Source: AWTP1-13 sp963775835 (GTDB lineage: Bacteria; Pseudomonadota; Alphaproteobacteria; Rhizobiales; Hyphomicrobiaceae). Taken from it: DNA of 64,000 nt. Of the stretch, positions 8,965-17,734 are shown piece after piece. The stretch is from assembly GCA_963775835.1 (NCBI GenBank), contig CAVZKV010000002.1:558001-622000 (forward strand), given 5' to 3'. The notes under the pieces are model-generated. The model saw only the letters and a list, made by a program, of their open reading frames with translations. It searched no databases and was not told where the DNA came from. The translations under genes and the position numbers were made by a program. Position 1 is the stretch's first letter. Each line of letters opens with the position of its first letter.

Positions 8965-10041
8965 TCAGGCCGGCTGCTGGCGGGCGTTGATGAAGACGGC
9001 CGCGCTGATCAAGAGGAAGCCCAGGCCGTCGGCGAGGCTTGGTCGTTCGCCGATGATGGCCATGGCGGCGGTCACGCCGACCACGGGGACCAAGAGGACG
9101 CCGATCGCCGCCGTGGCGGCGGGCAGGCGCGCGACCATGCCAAACCACAAAAAATAGCTGAGCGCGATGCCGATCACGCTGTTGTAGACGAGGCCCCCCC
9201 AACCGGCCCAGGTCTTGGGCCAGAAGCTCAATGTGGCGAGCTCGGTCGCCTCGAAGGCAAAGGCCCCGACCCAGACGCTGATGGCACCGATGCCAAGTTG
9301 AAAGATCGTGTTGACGAGGGGATCGCTAGCGGACCCGGCGCGCTTCATGACGATGGTGCCGGCGGCCCAGGCGATCGCCGCGCCCAGAATGGCCGCGATG
9401 GCGGCCTCGACCCCGGGCTCGCCCAGCCTCGATCGCAATGGCGCAAGCACGGCGGCGAGGCCGGCGCCGCCGAGCAGCAGAGCCGTGCGCTGCCGCGGCG
9501 TCAGAACTTCGCCCAGAAAGATGCGCGCCAACAGCGCGGTCCACAGCGGCATCGTATAGGCGAGGATCACCGCGCGAGAGGTTGGCATCAGGGTCTGGGC
9601 CACGGCGGTTAACACATTAAAGGCCGTCACATTGAGAAGCCCCGCCAGGATCAGCGCCGGCCATTGTCGGGCCGCCACCTCGAGGGAGCGCCCGGAGGCT
9701 TTGGCCAACCCCAACAGCAGCAGGCTGCCGGCGGTTAGGCCGACCGCGCGCATGCTCCAGATCGGCATCTCGTTGAGGGCAAGCTTGACGGCGGGCCAGT
9801 TGAACCCCCATGACAGCGCAATCAGGATGAGCCCGGCCCGGAGGCCGGCGGAGCCGAGGCGTCGGTTGCGCGGATCAACGGGGGGAATGCTGATCTCCCT
9901 TGCGAGGGCGGCAGAAATTCGGGAAGGCTGCGCGCCAGCACCAAAGGGAAGGCGTTGCTGGCTGGCGGGCAAGGCGAAGGCTTTTTTCTGCGGGCTCGCT
10001 TTGAGCTTGGCAAGGAACACCAGGGCGAGGCAAGAGCGCAT
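8965..10041 (-). CDS. EamA/DMT-family transporter
   Basis: Ten-helix inner-membrane exporter of the EamA family: LILIALSWGFNWPAVKLAL opens the first repeat and MVARLPAATAAIGVLLVPVVGVTAAMAIIGERPS is the classic end of the second repeat. It is unrelated in close sequence to the transporter at the left edge. The start is uncertain. The longest frame begins at 10041 and adds about 55 non-conserved residues before the first helix; a GTG at 10020 is the only other in-frame choice. With the 10041 start, its ATG overlaps the ATG of the divergent peroxidase gene. The substrate is unknown. Confidence 0.85.
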   Translation of the reverse strand: MRSCLALVFLAKLKASPQKKAFALPASQQRLPFGAGAQPSRISAALAREISIPPVDPRNRRLGSAGLRAGLILIALSWGFNWPAVKLALNEMPIWSMRAVGLTAGSLLLLGLAKASGRSLEVAARQWPALILAGLLNVTAFNVLTAVAQTLMPTSRAVILAYTMPLWTALLARIFLGEVLTPRQRTALLLGGAGLAAVLAPLRSRLGEPGVEAAIAAILGAAIAWAAGTIVMKRAGSASDPLVNTIFQLGIGAISVWVGAFAFEATELATLSFWPKTWAGWGGLVYNSVIGIALSYFLWFGMVARLPAATAAIGVLLVPVVGVTAAMAIIGERPSLADGLGFLLISAAVFINARQQPA

Positions 10042-11074
10042 GCCTCAAGGCAAAGGATCGCTCTGGGCCGCCGCCGCCGCCTTGCTGCTCTTGGCCGCGG
10101 CTGCAGACGCGGCAAGGCCGCAGCAGCCCTTGCGCGTGGAGGCGGCCTGGCGTCTCCTCTTTCGGCGGCCAGCCGAACCGCCCGCCCCCCCCGACAATCC
10201 CCTGACGACGGCCAAGGTGGCGCTCGGCGCACGGCTTTTTAGCGATCCTCGATTGTCGGGGAGTGGGGACCGCTCGTGCGCCAGTTGTCATCGGCCGGAG
10301 CGCTCCTTCACCGATGGTCGCCGGCGGGCCCGCGGGCTCACGGGCGCCAGCCTGGCGCGCAACACCCCGTCGCTTTGGAATTTGGCGTGGAGCGAGGCCT
10401 ATTTCTGGGACGGCCGCGCGCCCTCGCTCGAAGCCCAGGTCCGCATGCCGATCGCCGCCGCCGACGAGATGGCCGGGGATTGGCCCAGCATCCTGGGGCG
10501 GCTCAACGCCGATTTGGACCTGCTGGCGGCATTCCAGGCGGCTTTTCCCGAGCCGGCGCCGATTTCGGAAGACAGCGTGGCCAAGGCCCTTGCCAGCTAC
10601 GTGCGCTCGCTCGTCTCTGCCCGCACGCGCTTCGATGCCTGGATCGAGGGAAACGGCCAGGCGCTCGAGGCCAACGAGGTGCGAGGGTTTCGGATTTTCA
10701 CCGGCAAGGCCGGGTGCGTGCTCTGCCACGTGGGCTGGCGCTTCACCGACGATCGCTTCCACGACATCGGCCTGCCCGGCAAGGATGCCGGACGGGGTGC
10801 GGTGGCAGGCGGCACACCGGGGCTACCGGCCTTCAAGACGCCGAGCCTGCGCGAGCTGGCATTGACCGCGCCCTACATGCACGATGGCTCGCGGCCAACG
10901 CTGGCGGCGGTCGTGGCGCACTACGCCGATACCTTCCTTAAGCGACCGTCGCTGGCGCCCAGCATCCGGCGCCTCGACCTGACGGGCGCCGAGCGCGCCG
11001 ATCTCATCGCCTTCCTTGGCACGCTATCGAGCCCAGGGAGCCCCGCCCAGCCCAAGGCGGCGGGGTATCCCTGA
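10040..11074 (+). CDS. Di-haem cytochrome c peroxidase / MauG family protein
   Basis: Periplasmic dihaem protein of 344 residues. An N-terminal signal sequence (LWAAAAALLLLAAAADA) is followed by GARLFSDPRLSGSGDRSCASCH, the first CxxCH haem site, and KAGCVLCH, the second. The family blocks NTPSLWNLAW, FWDGRAPSLEAQ and FKTPSLRELALTAPYMHDGS with the distal Met/His region are present. Such proteins reduce hydrogen peroxide using c-type cytochromes, or oxidise partner proteins (MauG). The start ATG at 10040 was chosen because it gives a signal peptide; the longer frame upstream is antisense to the transporter. No dedicated partner is adjacent. Confidence 0.9.
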   Translation: MPQGKGSLWAAAAALLLLAAAADAARPQQPLRVEAAWRLLFRRPAEPPAPPDNPLTTAKVALGARLFSDPRLSGSGDRSCASCHRPERSFTDGRRRARGLTGASLARNTPSLWNLAWSEAYFWDGRAPSLEAQVRMPIAAADEMAGDWPSILGRLNADLDLLAAFQAAFPEPAPISEDSVAKALASYVRSLVSARTRFDAWIEGNGQALEANEVRGFRIFTGKAGCVLCHVGWRFTDDRFHDIGLPGKDAGRGAVAGGTPGLPAFKTPSLRELALTAPYMHDGSRPTLAAVVAHYADTFLKRPSLAPSIRRLDLTGAERADLIAFLGTLSSPGSPAQPKAAGYP

Positions 11075-11082
11075 GCGCCGGT

Positions 11083-11622
11083 TCAGCCGGCCTTTTCGTA
11101 CTTGGCGATCTCGTCGGCGAGGAGTTGGTAGTCCTCGCAGGCAACGCCACAGCGCTTTGCAATCTCGGCCAGCTGCTCCTTGGCCTGCTCCGGCGCGCCG
11201 ATCTGGAGGAAGGCTTCGCCCAGATATTGGCGCGTGGTCGTGCGCTCGGGATGCTTGGCGAGAACCCGGTTGTAGTAGGCCATGGCCGCGTCGACTTGCC
11301 CGAGCTTGCGCAAGCTAAAGCCGATCATGGTCTCTACCCGCGGGTCGGCCGCGTTTGGCGCCGAGCGCAAGGTTGCCAGCGCCGCCGCGTACTCGCCCCG
11401 CTTTGCCTGCCAGTAGCCCAGGCTATAGATTTCGTCCTGATTGAGCCGGCTGTCCTTGCTCTTGGGCTTGGGCTTGGGCTTTGCTTTCGATTTCGGTTTG
11501 GGCTGGTTCGAGGACGGTTTGGGAGGGTCGTCGCCGGCGGCAAGACCCGCGGCCGGCGTGAACGCTAGGACTGTTAGGGCGGCCGCGGCGATCGACAGCC
11601 ATTTGGGAACGGCAAGCAGCAT
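11083..11622 (-). CDS. Secreted TPR protein with Lys-Pro linker
   Basis: A 179-residue exported protein. Residues 1-29 form a signal peptide (WLSIAAAALTVLAFTPAAGLAAG). A Lys/Pro/Ser-rich linker built of KPK repeats follows at about 40-58. The C-terminal two thirds contain tetratricopeptide-like helices, for example YSLGYWQAKRGEYAAALATL, FSLRKLGQVDAAMAYYNRVL and YLGEAFLQIGAPEQAKEQL. It probably acts in the periplasm as a protein-binding scaffold. It converges with the peroxidase gene (8 bp gap). CCTAGGAGGGAAATAT precedes the ATG, giving a good ribosome binding site. Confidence 0.82.
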   Translation of the reverse strand: MLLAVPKWLSIAAAALTVLAFTPAAGLAAGDDPPKPSSNQPKPKSKAKPKPKPKSKDSRLNQDEIYSLGYWQAKRGEYAAALATLRSAPNAADPRVETMIGFSLRKLGQVDAAMAYYNRVLAKHPERTTTRQYLGEAFLQIGAPEQAKEQLAEIAKRCGVACEDYQLLADEIAKYEKAG

Positions 11623-11737
11623 ATTTCCCTCCTAGGCGAGAATGTCCTCTAGTGCTTTCTGCACCCCGAAAAGTTTATACGAGGCCGGGCGAAAGTGGCA
11701 GTCACGCCCGCGTGAAACGGCCCCGCCCCCCTTACGT

Positions 11738-11793
11738 CCTGCTGGCGGCGTGCCGGCGGTCTTGCCCTGCTGGCGGCGCGCCGCCGGTCTTGC
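11738..11793. repeat. 28-bp tandem duplication
   Basis: Two adjacent 28-bp copies beginning cctgctggcggcg and ending ggtcttgc, differing at about three positions, lie between the divergent TPR and cupin genes. Confidence 0.75.
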
Positions 11794-11833
11794 TAAGTTT
11801 TGTGACGATTGGCGCAGACCAAGGATCGGATCG

Positions 11834-12343
11834 ATGTCCTACACCCTCAGCCAGCTCGCAGCCGACATCAGTGAGACCCTGAAGGCCGATAATGGCCCGC
11901 AGGGCAAGGCGAAAGTCGCCACCTTCGTGTCACGGGCGCTGACCGATAAGGCCTTTATTGCCGCCGAGCTCAAGGAGCGCGCGCCGGGGGCCAATCCGCG
12001 CCAGGTCCTCTACGAGGACCCCGAACTCGGCTTTTGCATTTGCGGTCATGTCTATGACGGGCCGGCAAATGGCAGCCCGCACGACCACGGCTCCAGCTGG
12101 GCCATCTACGGACAGGCGACCGGCGTCACCGAAATGACGGATTGGCGCATTGTCGAGGAGGGCAAGGGTGAGGCTCCGACGCTGGTCGAGCCGGTCCGTA
12201 CCTACAACATGCGCCCCGGCGATGCACACCTTTATGATGTTGGGGCCGTGCATTCCCCCAAGCGCGCTGCGCCTGTGAAGCTGATCCGCATCGAGGGCAA
12301 GAACCTCGATCATGTGAAGCGCAGCAACATCAAGGCGCGCTAG
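11834..12343 (+). CDS. Cupin-fold protein, cysteine-dioxygenase-like
   Basis: A 169-residue single-domain cupin. The first metal motif is GSPHDHGSSWAIYGQATG and the second contains GDAHLYDVGAVHSP, so three or four histidines could hold Fe(II). The HDHGSS...YG pattern resembles cysteine or 3-mercaptopropionate dioxygenase-type cupins, but the overall match is loose and the substrate cannot be named. The ATG at 11834 gives the conserved start; the longer frame upstream is low-complexity. It converges on a multidomain rhodanese with only 2 bp between the stops, which fits a role in sulfur (cysteine/thiol) oxidation, by inference. Confidence 0.78.
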   Translation: MSYTLSQLAADISETLKADNGPQGKAKVATFVSRALTDKAFIAAELKERAPGANPRQVLYEDPELGFCICGHVYDGPANGSPHDHGSSWAIYGQATGVTEMTDWRIVEEGKGEAPTLVEPVRTYNMRPGDAHLYDVGAVHSPKRAAPVKLIRIEGKNLDHVKRSNIKAR

Positions 12344-12345
12344 CC

Positions 12346-13953
12346 TCAGGCGACCCGCACCGCTTGAGCAATCGGGAAGGCGCCGCGTTCCTGGGCGTCG
12401 AGCTGATGGATCAAGCCGACCTCCCAGGCGAGGTACTGGCGCGCCGCCTCGGCGGCCTCGGCGGTGCCCTCGTGGCGCTTGGCGGTGAAAAAGAGGAAAT
12501 CGATGCGCGCGGCATCCGCTGGCTCGGCCGGGCTCGTGGCGATGGGAAGTCCTGCCGCAACCCATGCCTCGGGCGGCTCGGCGAGGAGCCGCACGTCCCG
12601 GCAGCCGGCTTCGCCAAGATCGATGGCGGCCAGACGCGCGATGGCGGGCTCCTCGGCCACCAGCAGGACCGTCTGGCCCGCGCCGGCGGCGGCCGCGCCG
12701 AGGCGTGGCCGGATCGACCAGATGGCGCCGGCGATATGGCCTTGGCGATAGGCGAGGCTCGACCGCAAATCGATGATGCTGAGGTCGCCGCGCGCCAGCG
12801 CTTGCCCGGCCTCGCCGGCCGCAAGCGCGCCGGGCTCAGCGCCGGCAGGCAGCACGGCTCGGGGGCGCTGCCAATTAAAGCTGCGGGCGGCCGCGGCGCC
12901 GCCCTCGAGCACCGAGGCCTCGTGTCCGCTCTGGCGCAACCAACCGGCGAGGACGGGGGCGCGCACGCCCTCATCGTCGATCAGCAGGAGCCGCGCGCCT
13001 TTGACGCCGACCCACTGGTCCGTCGCCTGGATCAGCTGGCCGCCCGGCGCACTGGCAAAGCCCGGCACCGCGGCAGCGGCAAACTCTTCGGGACGGCGCA
13101 CGTCGAGACAGTAGGTGGTGCGGCTGTCCTCGCCGAGCCAGGCCTGCGCGGCCGCCGCGGCCACGATTTGGACGCCGAGCCTTTGCGCCTGAGCGCGTGC
13201 GCGCGCACTGAGTTGGGCGACGTCCTGTTCGCGTAACGGCGCATCGCCACGACGATTGGCGCCGTGTTCGAGCGGCAAGCCGGCCAGAAACCAGCCTTGC
13301 GTGCCGTTCTCGAGCGCGTAGACGGGATTGGGAACGCCGAAATCAATCAGCATTTGCGCGCCGATGATCGAGCGGGTGCGGCCAGCACAATTGACGATGA
13401 TCGTCGTGTTTGGATCGGGGACGATTTCGTGGATGCGCAAAGGCAGTTCGCCGTTGGGGCAGCAAATGCCGCCCGGAATGTTCATTTTGCTGTATTCGGC
13501 GAAGGGCCGGCCGTCGACGATGACGAGGTTTTGCTTGGCCTCGCGCATGGCCGCGACTTGCGCGGCGGAGAGGCGGGGAGTATGGCGCGCCACTTCCACG
13601 AGTTCGCCGAAGGTCTTGCTCGGCACATTGACGCCGGCATAGAGCGCGTAGCCGGCGGCCCGCCAGGCAGCGATGCCGCCCGCCAGCACCGCCACGTTGC
13701 TGTAGCCGAGCGCCTCGGCGCGCAGCGCTGCGCGTTCCGCCACGCCGTCGCCGCCATCGCACAGCACCAGGCGGACGCTGGCGTTTGGTACCAGCTCCGG
13801 CAGGCCGAGCTCGAAGCGGCTGTAGGCGAGAGGCACGGCAAAAAACGGGTGCCCTTCACCGAATTGCCCGTGCTCGCGCACGTCGATGAGGGCAATTTCA
13901 CGGCCATCCGAGAGCGCTCCCTTGAGCGTCGGTGCGTCAATCTTAGCCGCCAT
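12346..13953 (-). CDS. Four-domain rhodanese-related sulfurtransferase
   Basis: A 535-residue cytosolic protein built of four rhodanese domains. Domain 1 (about 5-105) has LVLCDGGDG with Cys65; domain 2 (about 125-235) has IIVNCAGRTRS with Cys189, the CxGRTRS active-site loop of active sulfurtransferases. Domain 3 (about 250-360) has LLLIDDEGVRAPVLAGW, and domain 4 (about 375-480) has VLLVAEEPAIARLAAI; both lack the catalytic Cys. The final 50 residues are a non-rhodanese tail. Rhodaneses move sulfane sulfur to thiols or cyanide. AAGGGA precedes the ATG. It follows the luciferase-like gene by 12 bp on the same strand. Confidence 0.9.
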   Translation of the reverse strand: MAAKIDAPTLKGALSDGREIALIDVREHGQFGEGHPFFAVPLAYSRFELGLPELVPNASVRLVLCDGGDGVAERAALRAEALGYSNVAVLAGGIAAWRAAGYALYAGVNVPSKTFGELVEVARHTPRLSAAQVAAMREAKQNLVIVDGRPFAEYSKMNIPGGICCPNGELPLRIHEIVPDPNTTIIVNCAGRTRSIIGAQMLIDFGVPNPVYALENGTQGWFLAGLPLEHGANRRGDAPLREQDVAQLSARARAQAQRLGVQIVAAAAAQAWLGEDSRTTYCLDVRRPEEFAAAAVPGFASAPGGQLIQATDQWVGVKGARLLLIDDEGVRAPVLAGWLRQSGHEASVLEGGAAAARSFNWQRPRAVLPAGAEPGALAAGEAGQALARGDLSIIDLRSSLAYRQGHIAGAIWSIRPRLGAAAAGAGQTVLLVAEEPAIARLAAIDLGEAGCRDVRLLAEPPEAWVAAGLPIATSPAEPADAARIDFLFFTAKRHEGTAEAAEAARQYLAWEVGLIHQLDAQERGAFPIAQAVRVA

Positions 13954-13965
13954 GGTGCGGTCCCT

Positions 13966-14874
13966 TCAGGCAAACGCTGCAAACAACTCCTCAAACGCCC
14001 GCATCTGGTTGCCGGCGACCGAGGAGGGCACCACGATCGGCATGGCAATGCCCGCGGCGCGCCAGCCTTCCAGGCCATCGCGCACGCGCGCGGGCGTCCC
14101 GAACAGGGTGCAGTCGGCAAGCCAGGCATCGCTCAGATATTTGGGAACGTCCTCGAGCCGCCGTTCGGCGATCGCCCTGTCGATGGCCCCCATTTCCTCG
14201 ACGTAGCCGGCCTCCTTCCAATAATTGCGGTAGTTGGCAAGCAAGGCATAGCGGCTGAGCGTCTTGCGGTTGGTTGCCTTGGCCGCTTCGATATCCTCGC
14301 TGATGCAGGTCGGGATCATGTTGGCGATCAGAAAGCCGGGATCGCTCAGCTTGGCGGCGGCAATCACCGCCAGGGAGGCGGGCATGTGGGAACGGGCGCC
14401 GTTGGCAAATACCACGCCGTTGCCGATCTCGCCGGCGAGCGCGACCATGCGTTGGCGCAAGGCAGCAAGCATGATCGGCGGCAGATCGCCGATGCCGGCA
14501 TGCGCCTTGAGCTCGGCGACGAAGCGGGCGACATCGCCAATGGGCTTGCCGGCCGCCGCGCCCATGCGCGCCTGCGTCGGCGCGTGACTGACGCCGATGC
14601 CGAGGCGGAAGCGGCCTCCCGAGATCTCGTGCATGAAGGCGGCGCTTTGCGCGAAGTCGCCCACCGTGCGGGCATAGATGGGCGCGATCGAACTGGCGAA
14701 CAGGATATGCTTGGTGACGTGGCAGAGCGCCTCGCACAGCGACATGTTGGCAAACAGGCTCGGCGCAAAAATCGCCGGGAACCCCCGCCGTTCGATCTCG
14801 CCTGCCAGCTCGAGCGTCGCCCGCCGCCGGCCGGGCACGGCAACCAGGCTCACCGCCGGCAGCCCTTGCCGCAT
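13966..14874 (-). CDS. LLM-class flavin-dependent oxidoreductase
   Basis: Bacterial luciferase-like (F420- or FMN-dependent) TIM-barrel oxidoreductase of 302 residues. It shows the typical RRGFPAIFAPSLFANMS opening, FASSIAPIYARTVGDFAQSAAF, SGGRFRLGIGVSHAP and the late DCTLFGTPARVRDGLEGWRAAG block. The ATG at 14874 has AAGGAG five bases upstream, so the longer upstream frame, which runs into the next gene, was rejected. The substrate is unknown. It lies in a minus-strand run: NHL protein, this gene, rhodanese. Confidence 0.9.
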   Translation of the reverse strand: MRQGLPAVSLVAVPGRRRATLELAGEIERRGFPAIFAPSLFANMSLCEALCHVTKHILFASSIAPIYARTVGDFAQSAAFMHEISGGRFRLGIGVSHAPTQARMGAAAGKPIGDVARFVAELKAHAGIGDLPPIMLAALRQRMVALAGEIGNGVVFANGARSHMPASLAVIAAAKLSDPGFLIANMIPTCISEDIEAAKATNRKTLSRYALLANYRNYWKEAGYVEEMGAIDRAIAERRLEDVPKYLSDAWLADCTLFGTPARVRDGLEGWRAAGIAMPIVVPSSVAGNQMRAFEELFAAFA

Positions 14875-14915
14875 CGCCTTCTCCTTTTGCTCTTGGCCAA
14901 CCTCGAGCGCGCGCC

Positions 14916-15878
14916 TCAGGGCAGGCGCGCAAGTTTCTGCAGTGAACGGATCGTCTTGGGTTGCGGGGTATCCGGGAAGCTGGTCTTCCAGTTCGTATAA
15001 GAGACCTCGCCAACGTAGATGTCGCCCCTGGAATCGAGGGCCAGTCCGTGCGGCGCCAGGAACTTGCCGGGCTCGAGGCCGGGGCCGTCCTTGCCGCCCA
15101 GGCGCGCCAGCAGTTTGCCCTCGGCGTCGACGATCGACAACCGCGGTCCTAGGTTGGGCGCCTTCAAGTTGACGGGCATGCCGGGGCCCAATTCGCCGAT
15201 CACGAAGGTCGGCGCCTTGCCGCGGCAGCAGAACAGGCCGCAGGGTCGATGCAGGTTGTTCCACTGCGTTTCATACTTGCCGTTGCCGTCGAACACCTGC
15301 ACGCGATGGTTCTCGCGGTCGGCGACGTAGACCCAGCCTGCGTCGTCGGTGGCGATATTGTGGGCGATATTGAATTGCCCAGGTTCACTGCCGGATTCGC
15401 CCCACGACATGATGAGCTTGCCCGCGGGCGAGAATTTGTGCACGCGCGCGTTGCCGTAGCCGTCGGAAACGTAGATTTCGCCCTTGGGCGACAGCGCCGT
15501 GTGCGTGCAACGGTGAAACGGTTCCCCGCTCATGAACGGGGCGGGCTTGCCGGGGATGCCGATCGTCAACTCCACCTTGCCGGCGCTGGTGCAGCGCCGC
15601 ACCGTATGGTCCCCATCATCGGTCAGGTAGAGCACATCGTTTTTGTCGATGTCGAGACCGTGCGCGCGCTCAAATACGCCCTCGCCCCAGGAGCGCAGGA
15701 AGTTGCCGTCGCGATCGAACACGATGACCGGGTGCTCGCCGCGATTGAAGACATAGACCTGATCCTTGCTGTCGACGCCGACGGCGGCAACGTCCTTGAA
15801 GCTCCAGCCGTCGGGCAGCTTGGCCCAGTTCTCCACCACGCGATAGCGATGCTCGCCGCTGCCCAAGATCACTGACAT
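14916..15878 (-). CDS. NHL-repeat six-bladed beta-propeller protein (peptidyl-amidoglycolate-lyase-like)
   Basis: A 320-residue NHL-repeat propeller. Repeated blades of the form VGVDSKDQVYVFNRGEHPVIVFD, GLDIDKNDVLYLTDDGDHTVRRC and NIATDDAGWVYVADRENHRVQVFD are clear, and the last blade is GLALDSRGDIYVGEVSYTNW. This layout matches bacterial homologues of peptidylglycine alpha-hydroxyglycine lyase, though function in bacteria is unproven. The ATG at 15878 is preceded by GGGAGG, better supported than the upstream in-frame codon at 15926. No signal peptide is visible. Confidence 0.88.
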   Translation of the reverse strand: MSVILGSGEHRYRVVENWAKLPDGWSFKDVAAVGVDSKDQVYVFNRGEHPVIVFDRDGNFLRSWGEGVFERAHGLDIDKNDVLYLTDDGDHTVRRCTSAGKVELTIGIPGKPAPFMSGEPFHRCTHTALSPKGEIYVSDGYGNARVHKFSPAGKLIMSWGESGSEPGQFNIAHNIATDDAGWVYVADRENHRVQVFDGNGKYETQWNNLHRPCGLFCCRGKAPTFVIGELGPGMPVNLKAPNLGPRLSIVDAEGKLLARLGGKDGPGLEPGKFLAPHGLALDSRGDIYVGEVSYTNWKTSFPDTPQPKTIRSLQKLARLP

Positions 15879-16066
15879 CGAGCGCCTCCCTGCTTTTATC
15901 TGTGTGCCCGGCGACTGTACCGTCACCGCGCCGCCGGTGCATCATGGGATTTCGCACGTCAGCACTGCCGGCGGCTAGAGGCTTGACGCCGCTGCCGGCA
16001 AAACGCAAAGGTCATGGGCGCAGGCGACCGGTGTCGGCGCAAGCCCATTGCCGAGGGAGAAGCGAC

Positions 16067-17734
16067 ATGGCGGCAGCCACGGCGGATCGAGCCCCGCGCA
16101 ACACCGCTCAGATCGTGATCGAACGGCTGATCGCGCATGGCATCGATACGCTGTATTGCCTGCCCGGCGTGCAGAACGATCCCTTCTTCGATGCCCTGTT
16201 CGCCGAGACCAACCGCCTGCGTCCGATCCATACGCGCCACGAACAAGGTGCCGCCTATATGGCGCTCGGGGCGGCGATGGCCACCGGCAAACCGGCGGCT
16301 TATTGCGTCGTGCCGGGTCCGGGCTTTCTCAACACATCGGCGGCATTATCGCAGGCCTATGGCAACAACGCTCCGGTGCTCGCCGTCTGCGGCCAGATCC
16401 CGCTCGCCTATGTCAATCGCGACACCGGCTTCCTGCACGACATTCCCGATCAGCTCGGCATTATGCAGCGGCTGACCAAGTGGTCGGCCCGGATCTGCGC
16501 TCCACACGAGGCCGCGGCGCTGACCGATGAGGCCTTCCGCCAGATGCTGGCCGGGCGCCCGCGGCCGGCGGCGCTCGAATGCCCGCTCGATGTCTGGGGC
16601 AGGGCCGCGACGCTGGCGATGCCCGGCCTGCCCGCGCCGTTGCCCCCGCCGCAGCCCGACGACGATGCCATCGCCGCCGCCGCCAAGGCGCTGGGCCAGT
16701 CCGAGCGCCCCCTGATCGTCGTCGGCGGCGGTGCCTTGGGCGCCAGCCGGGAGGTGACCCTGCTGGCGGAAATGCTGGAGGCGCCGGTCGTCGCCTATCG
16801 CATGGGGCACGGCGTCATCGACGCCCGCCACGAGCTGAGCCTACCGTTTCCCGCCGGGCACAAGCTGTGGCCCGAGGTCGACGTCGTAATCGGTATCGGT
16901 ACGCGGCTGCATTCGCAATACACGGGCTGGGGTGTCGACGACACGCTTAAATTGATCCGGGTCGAGATCGATCCGCAGGAGATGGTGCGGCACGGCCGCC
17001 CCACGCTGCCGCTGCTCGGCGATGCTCAAGCGGTGGTGCGACGCTTGCTCGACGCCATCCCCAAACACAACCGCAAGCGCGGCGATTTCAAGGATACCGT
17101 CGCCGCCTTGAAGGCGCAGACGCGGGTGGCGTTTTCGAAGCTGCAGCCGCAGCTGGCGTACCTGGAGGCGATTCGCGCCGAATTGCCGGAGGATGGCATC
17201 TTCGTCGATGAGTTCACGCAGGTGGGCTACGTGAGCCGGCTTGCTTATCCGGTATACACCCCGCGCACCTACCTGACGCTCGGCTATCAGGGCGCCCTCG
17301 GTATGGGCTTCCCGACGGCGCTCGGGGCCAAGATCGCCCGGCCCGATGTGCCCGTGGTTTCGGTAAATGGTGATGGCGGGTTCATGTTCAACGTGCAGGA
17401 GCTCGCGACGGCCGTGCAGTTTCGCATCCCCGTGGTTAGCATCGTCTTCAATGACAATGCCTACGGCAACGTGCGACGCATGCAGCAGGACCTCTACGGT
17501 GGGCGGCTGATCGCCAGCGAGCTCACGAACCCCGATTTTGTCCGCCTGGCGGAAAGCTTCGGTGCCGTGGCGTTGCGCGCCTCCTCGCCGGCGGAGTTGC
17601 GCGTTCAGCTGCGCCGCGGCATGAAGGAGGCCGGGCCGGTGTTGATCGAGGTGCCGATCGGTGAGACGCCGGCGCCGTGGGAGTTCATTCAGCTACCGCG
17701 CGTGCGGCCGCCTCGCCGCGCGCGGCAAGCATGA
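16067..17734 (+). CDS. ThDP-dependent enzyme of the acetolactate synthase family
   Basis: A 555-residue thiamine-diphosphate enzyme with the three-domain POX fold. The catalytic Glu is in TRHEQGAAYMA. The middle domain contains PLIVVGGGAL. The C-terminal ThDP motif begins GDGGFMFN at about residue 435 and ends FNDNAYGN, binding Mg and diphosphate. Family members decarboxylate 2-keto acids and join or oxidise the product (acetolactate synthase, glyoxylate carboligase, benzoylformate decarboxylase, oxalyl-CoA decarboxylase). No small regulatory subunit gene adjoins, so biosynthetic IlvB is less likely than a catabolic enzyme. GAGGGAGAAG precedes the ATG. Its stop overlaps the start of the GFA gene. 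Confidence 0.9.
   Translation: MAAATADRAPRNTAQIVIERLIAHGIDTLYCLPGVQNDPFFDALFAETNRLRPIHTRHEQGAAYMALGAAMATGKPAAYCVVPGPGFLNTSAALSQAYGNNAPVLAVCGQIPLAYVNRDTGFLHDIPDQLGIMQRLTKWSARICAPHEAAALTDEAFRQMLAGRPRPAALECPLDVWGRAATLAMPGLPAPLPPPQPDDDAIAAAAKALGQSERPLIVVGGGALGASREVTLLAEMLEAPVVAYRMGHGVIDARHELSLPFPAGHKLWPEVDVVIGIGTRLHSQYTGWGVDDTLKLIRVEIDPQEMVRHGRPTLPLLGDAQAVVRRLLDAIPKHNRKRGDFKDTVAALKAQTRVAFSKLQPQLAYLEAIRAELPEDGIFVDEFTQVGYVSRLAYPVYTPRTYLTLGYQGALGMGFPTALGAKIARPDVPVVSVNGDGGFMFNVQELATAVQFRIPVVSIVFNDNAYGNVRRMQQDLYGGRLIASELTNPDFVRLAESFGAVALRASSPAELRVQLRRGMKEAGPVLIEVPIGETPAPWEFIQLPRVRPPRRARQA

Noticed and set aside
13264..15000. 578-codon plus-strand ORF opposite the rhodanese and luciferase-like genes
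   Set aside because: Shadow across two well-supported genes; no domain.
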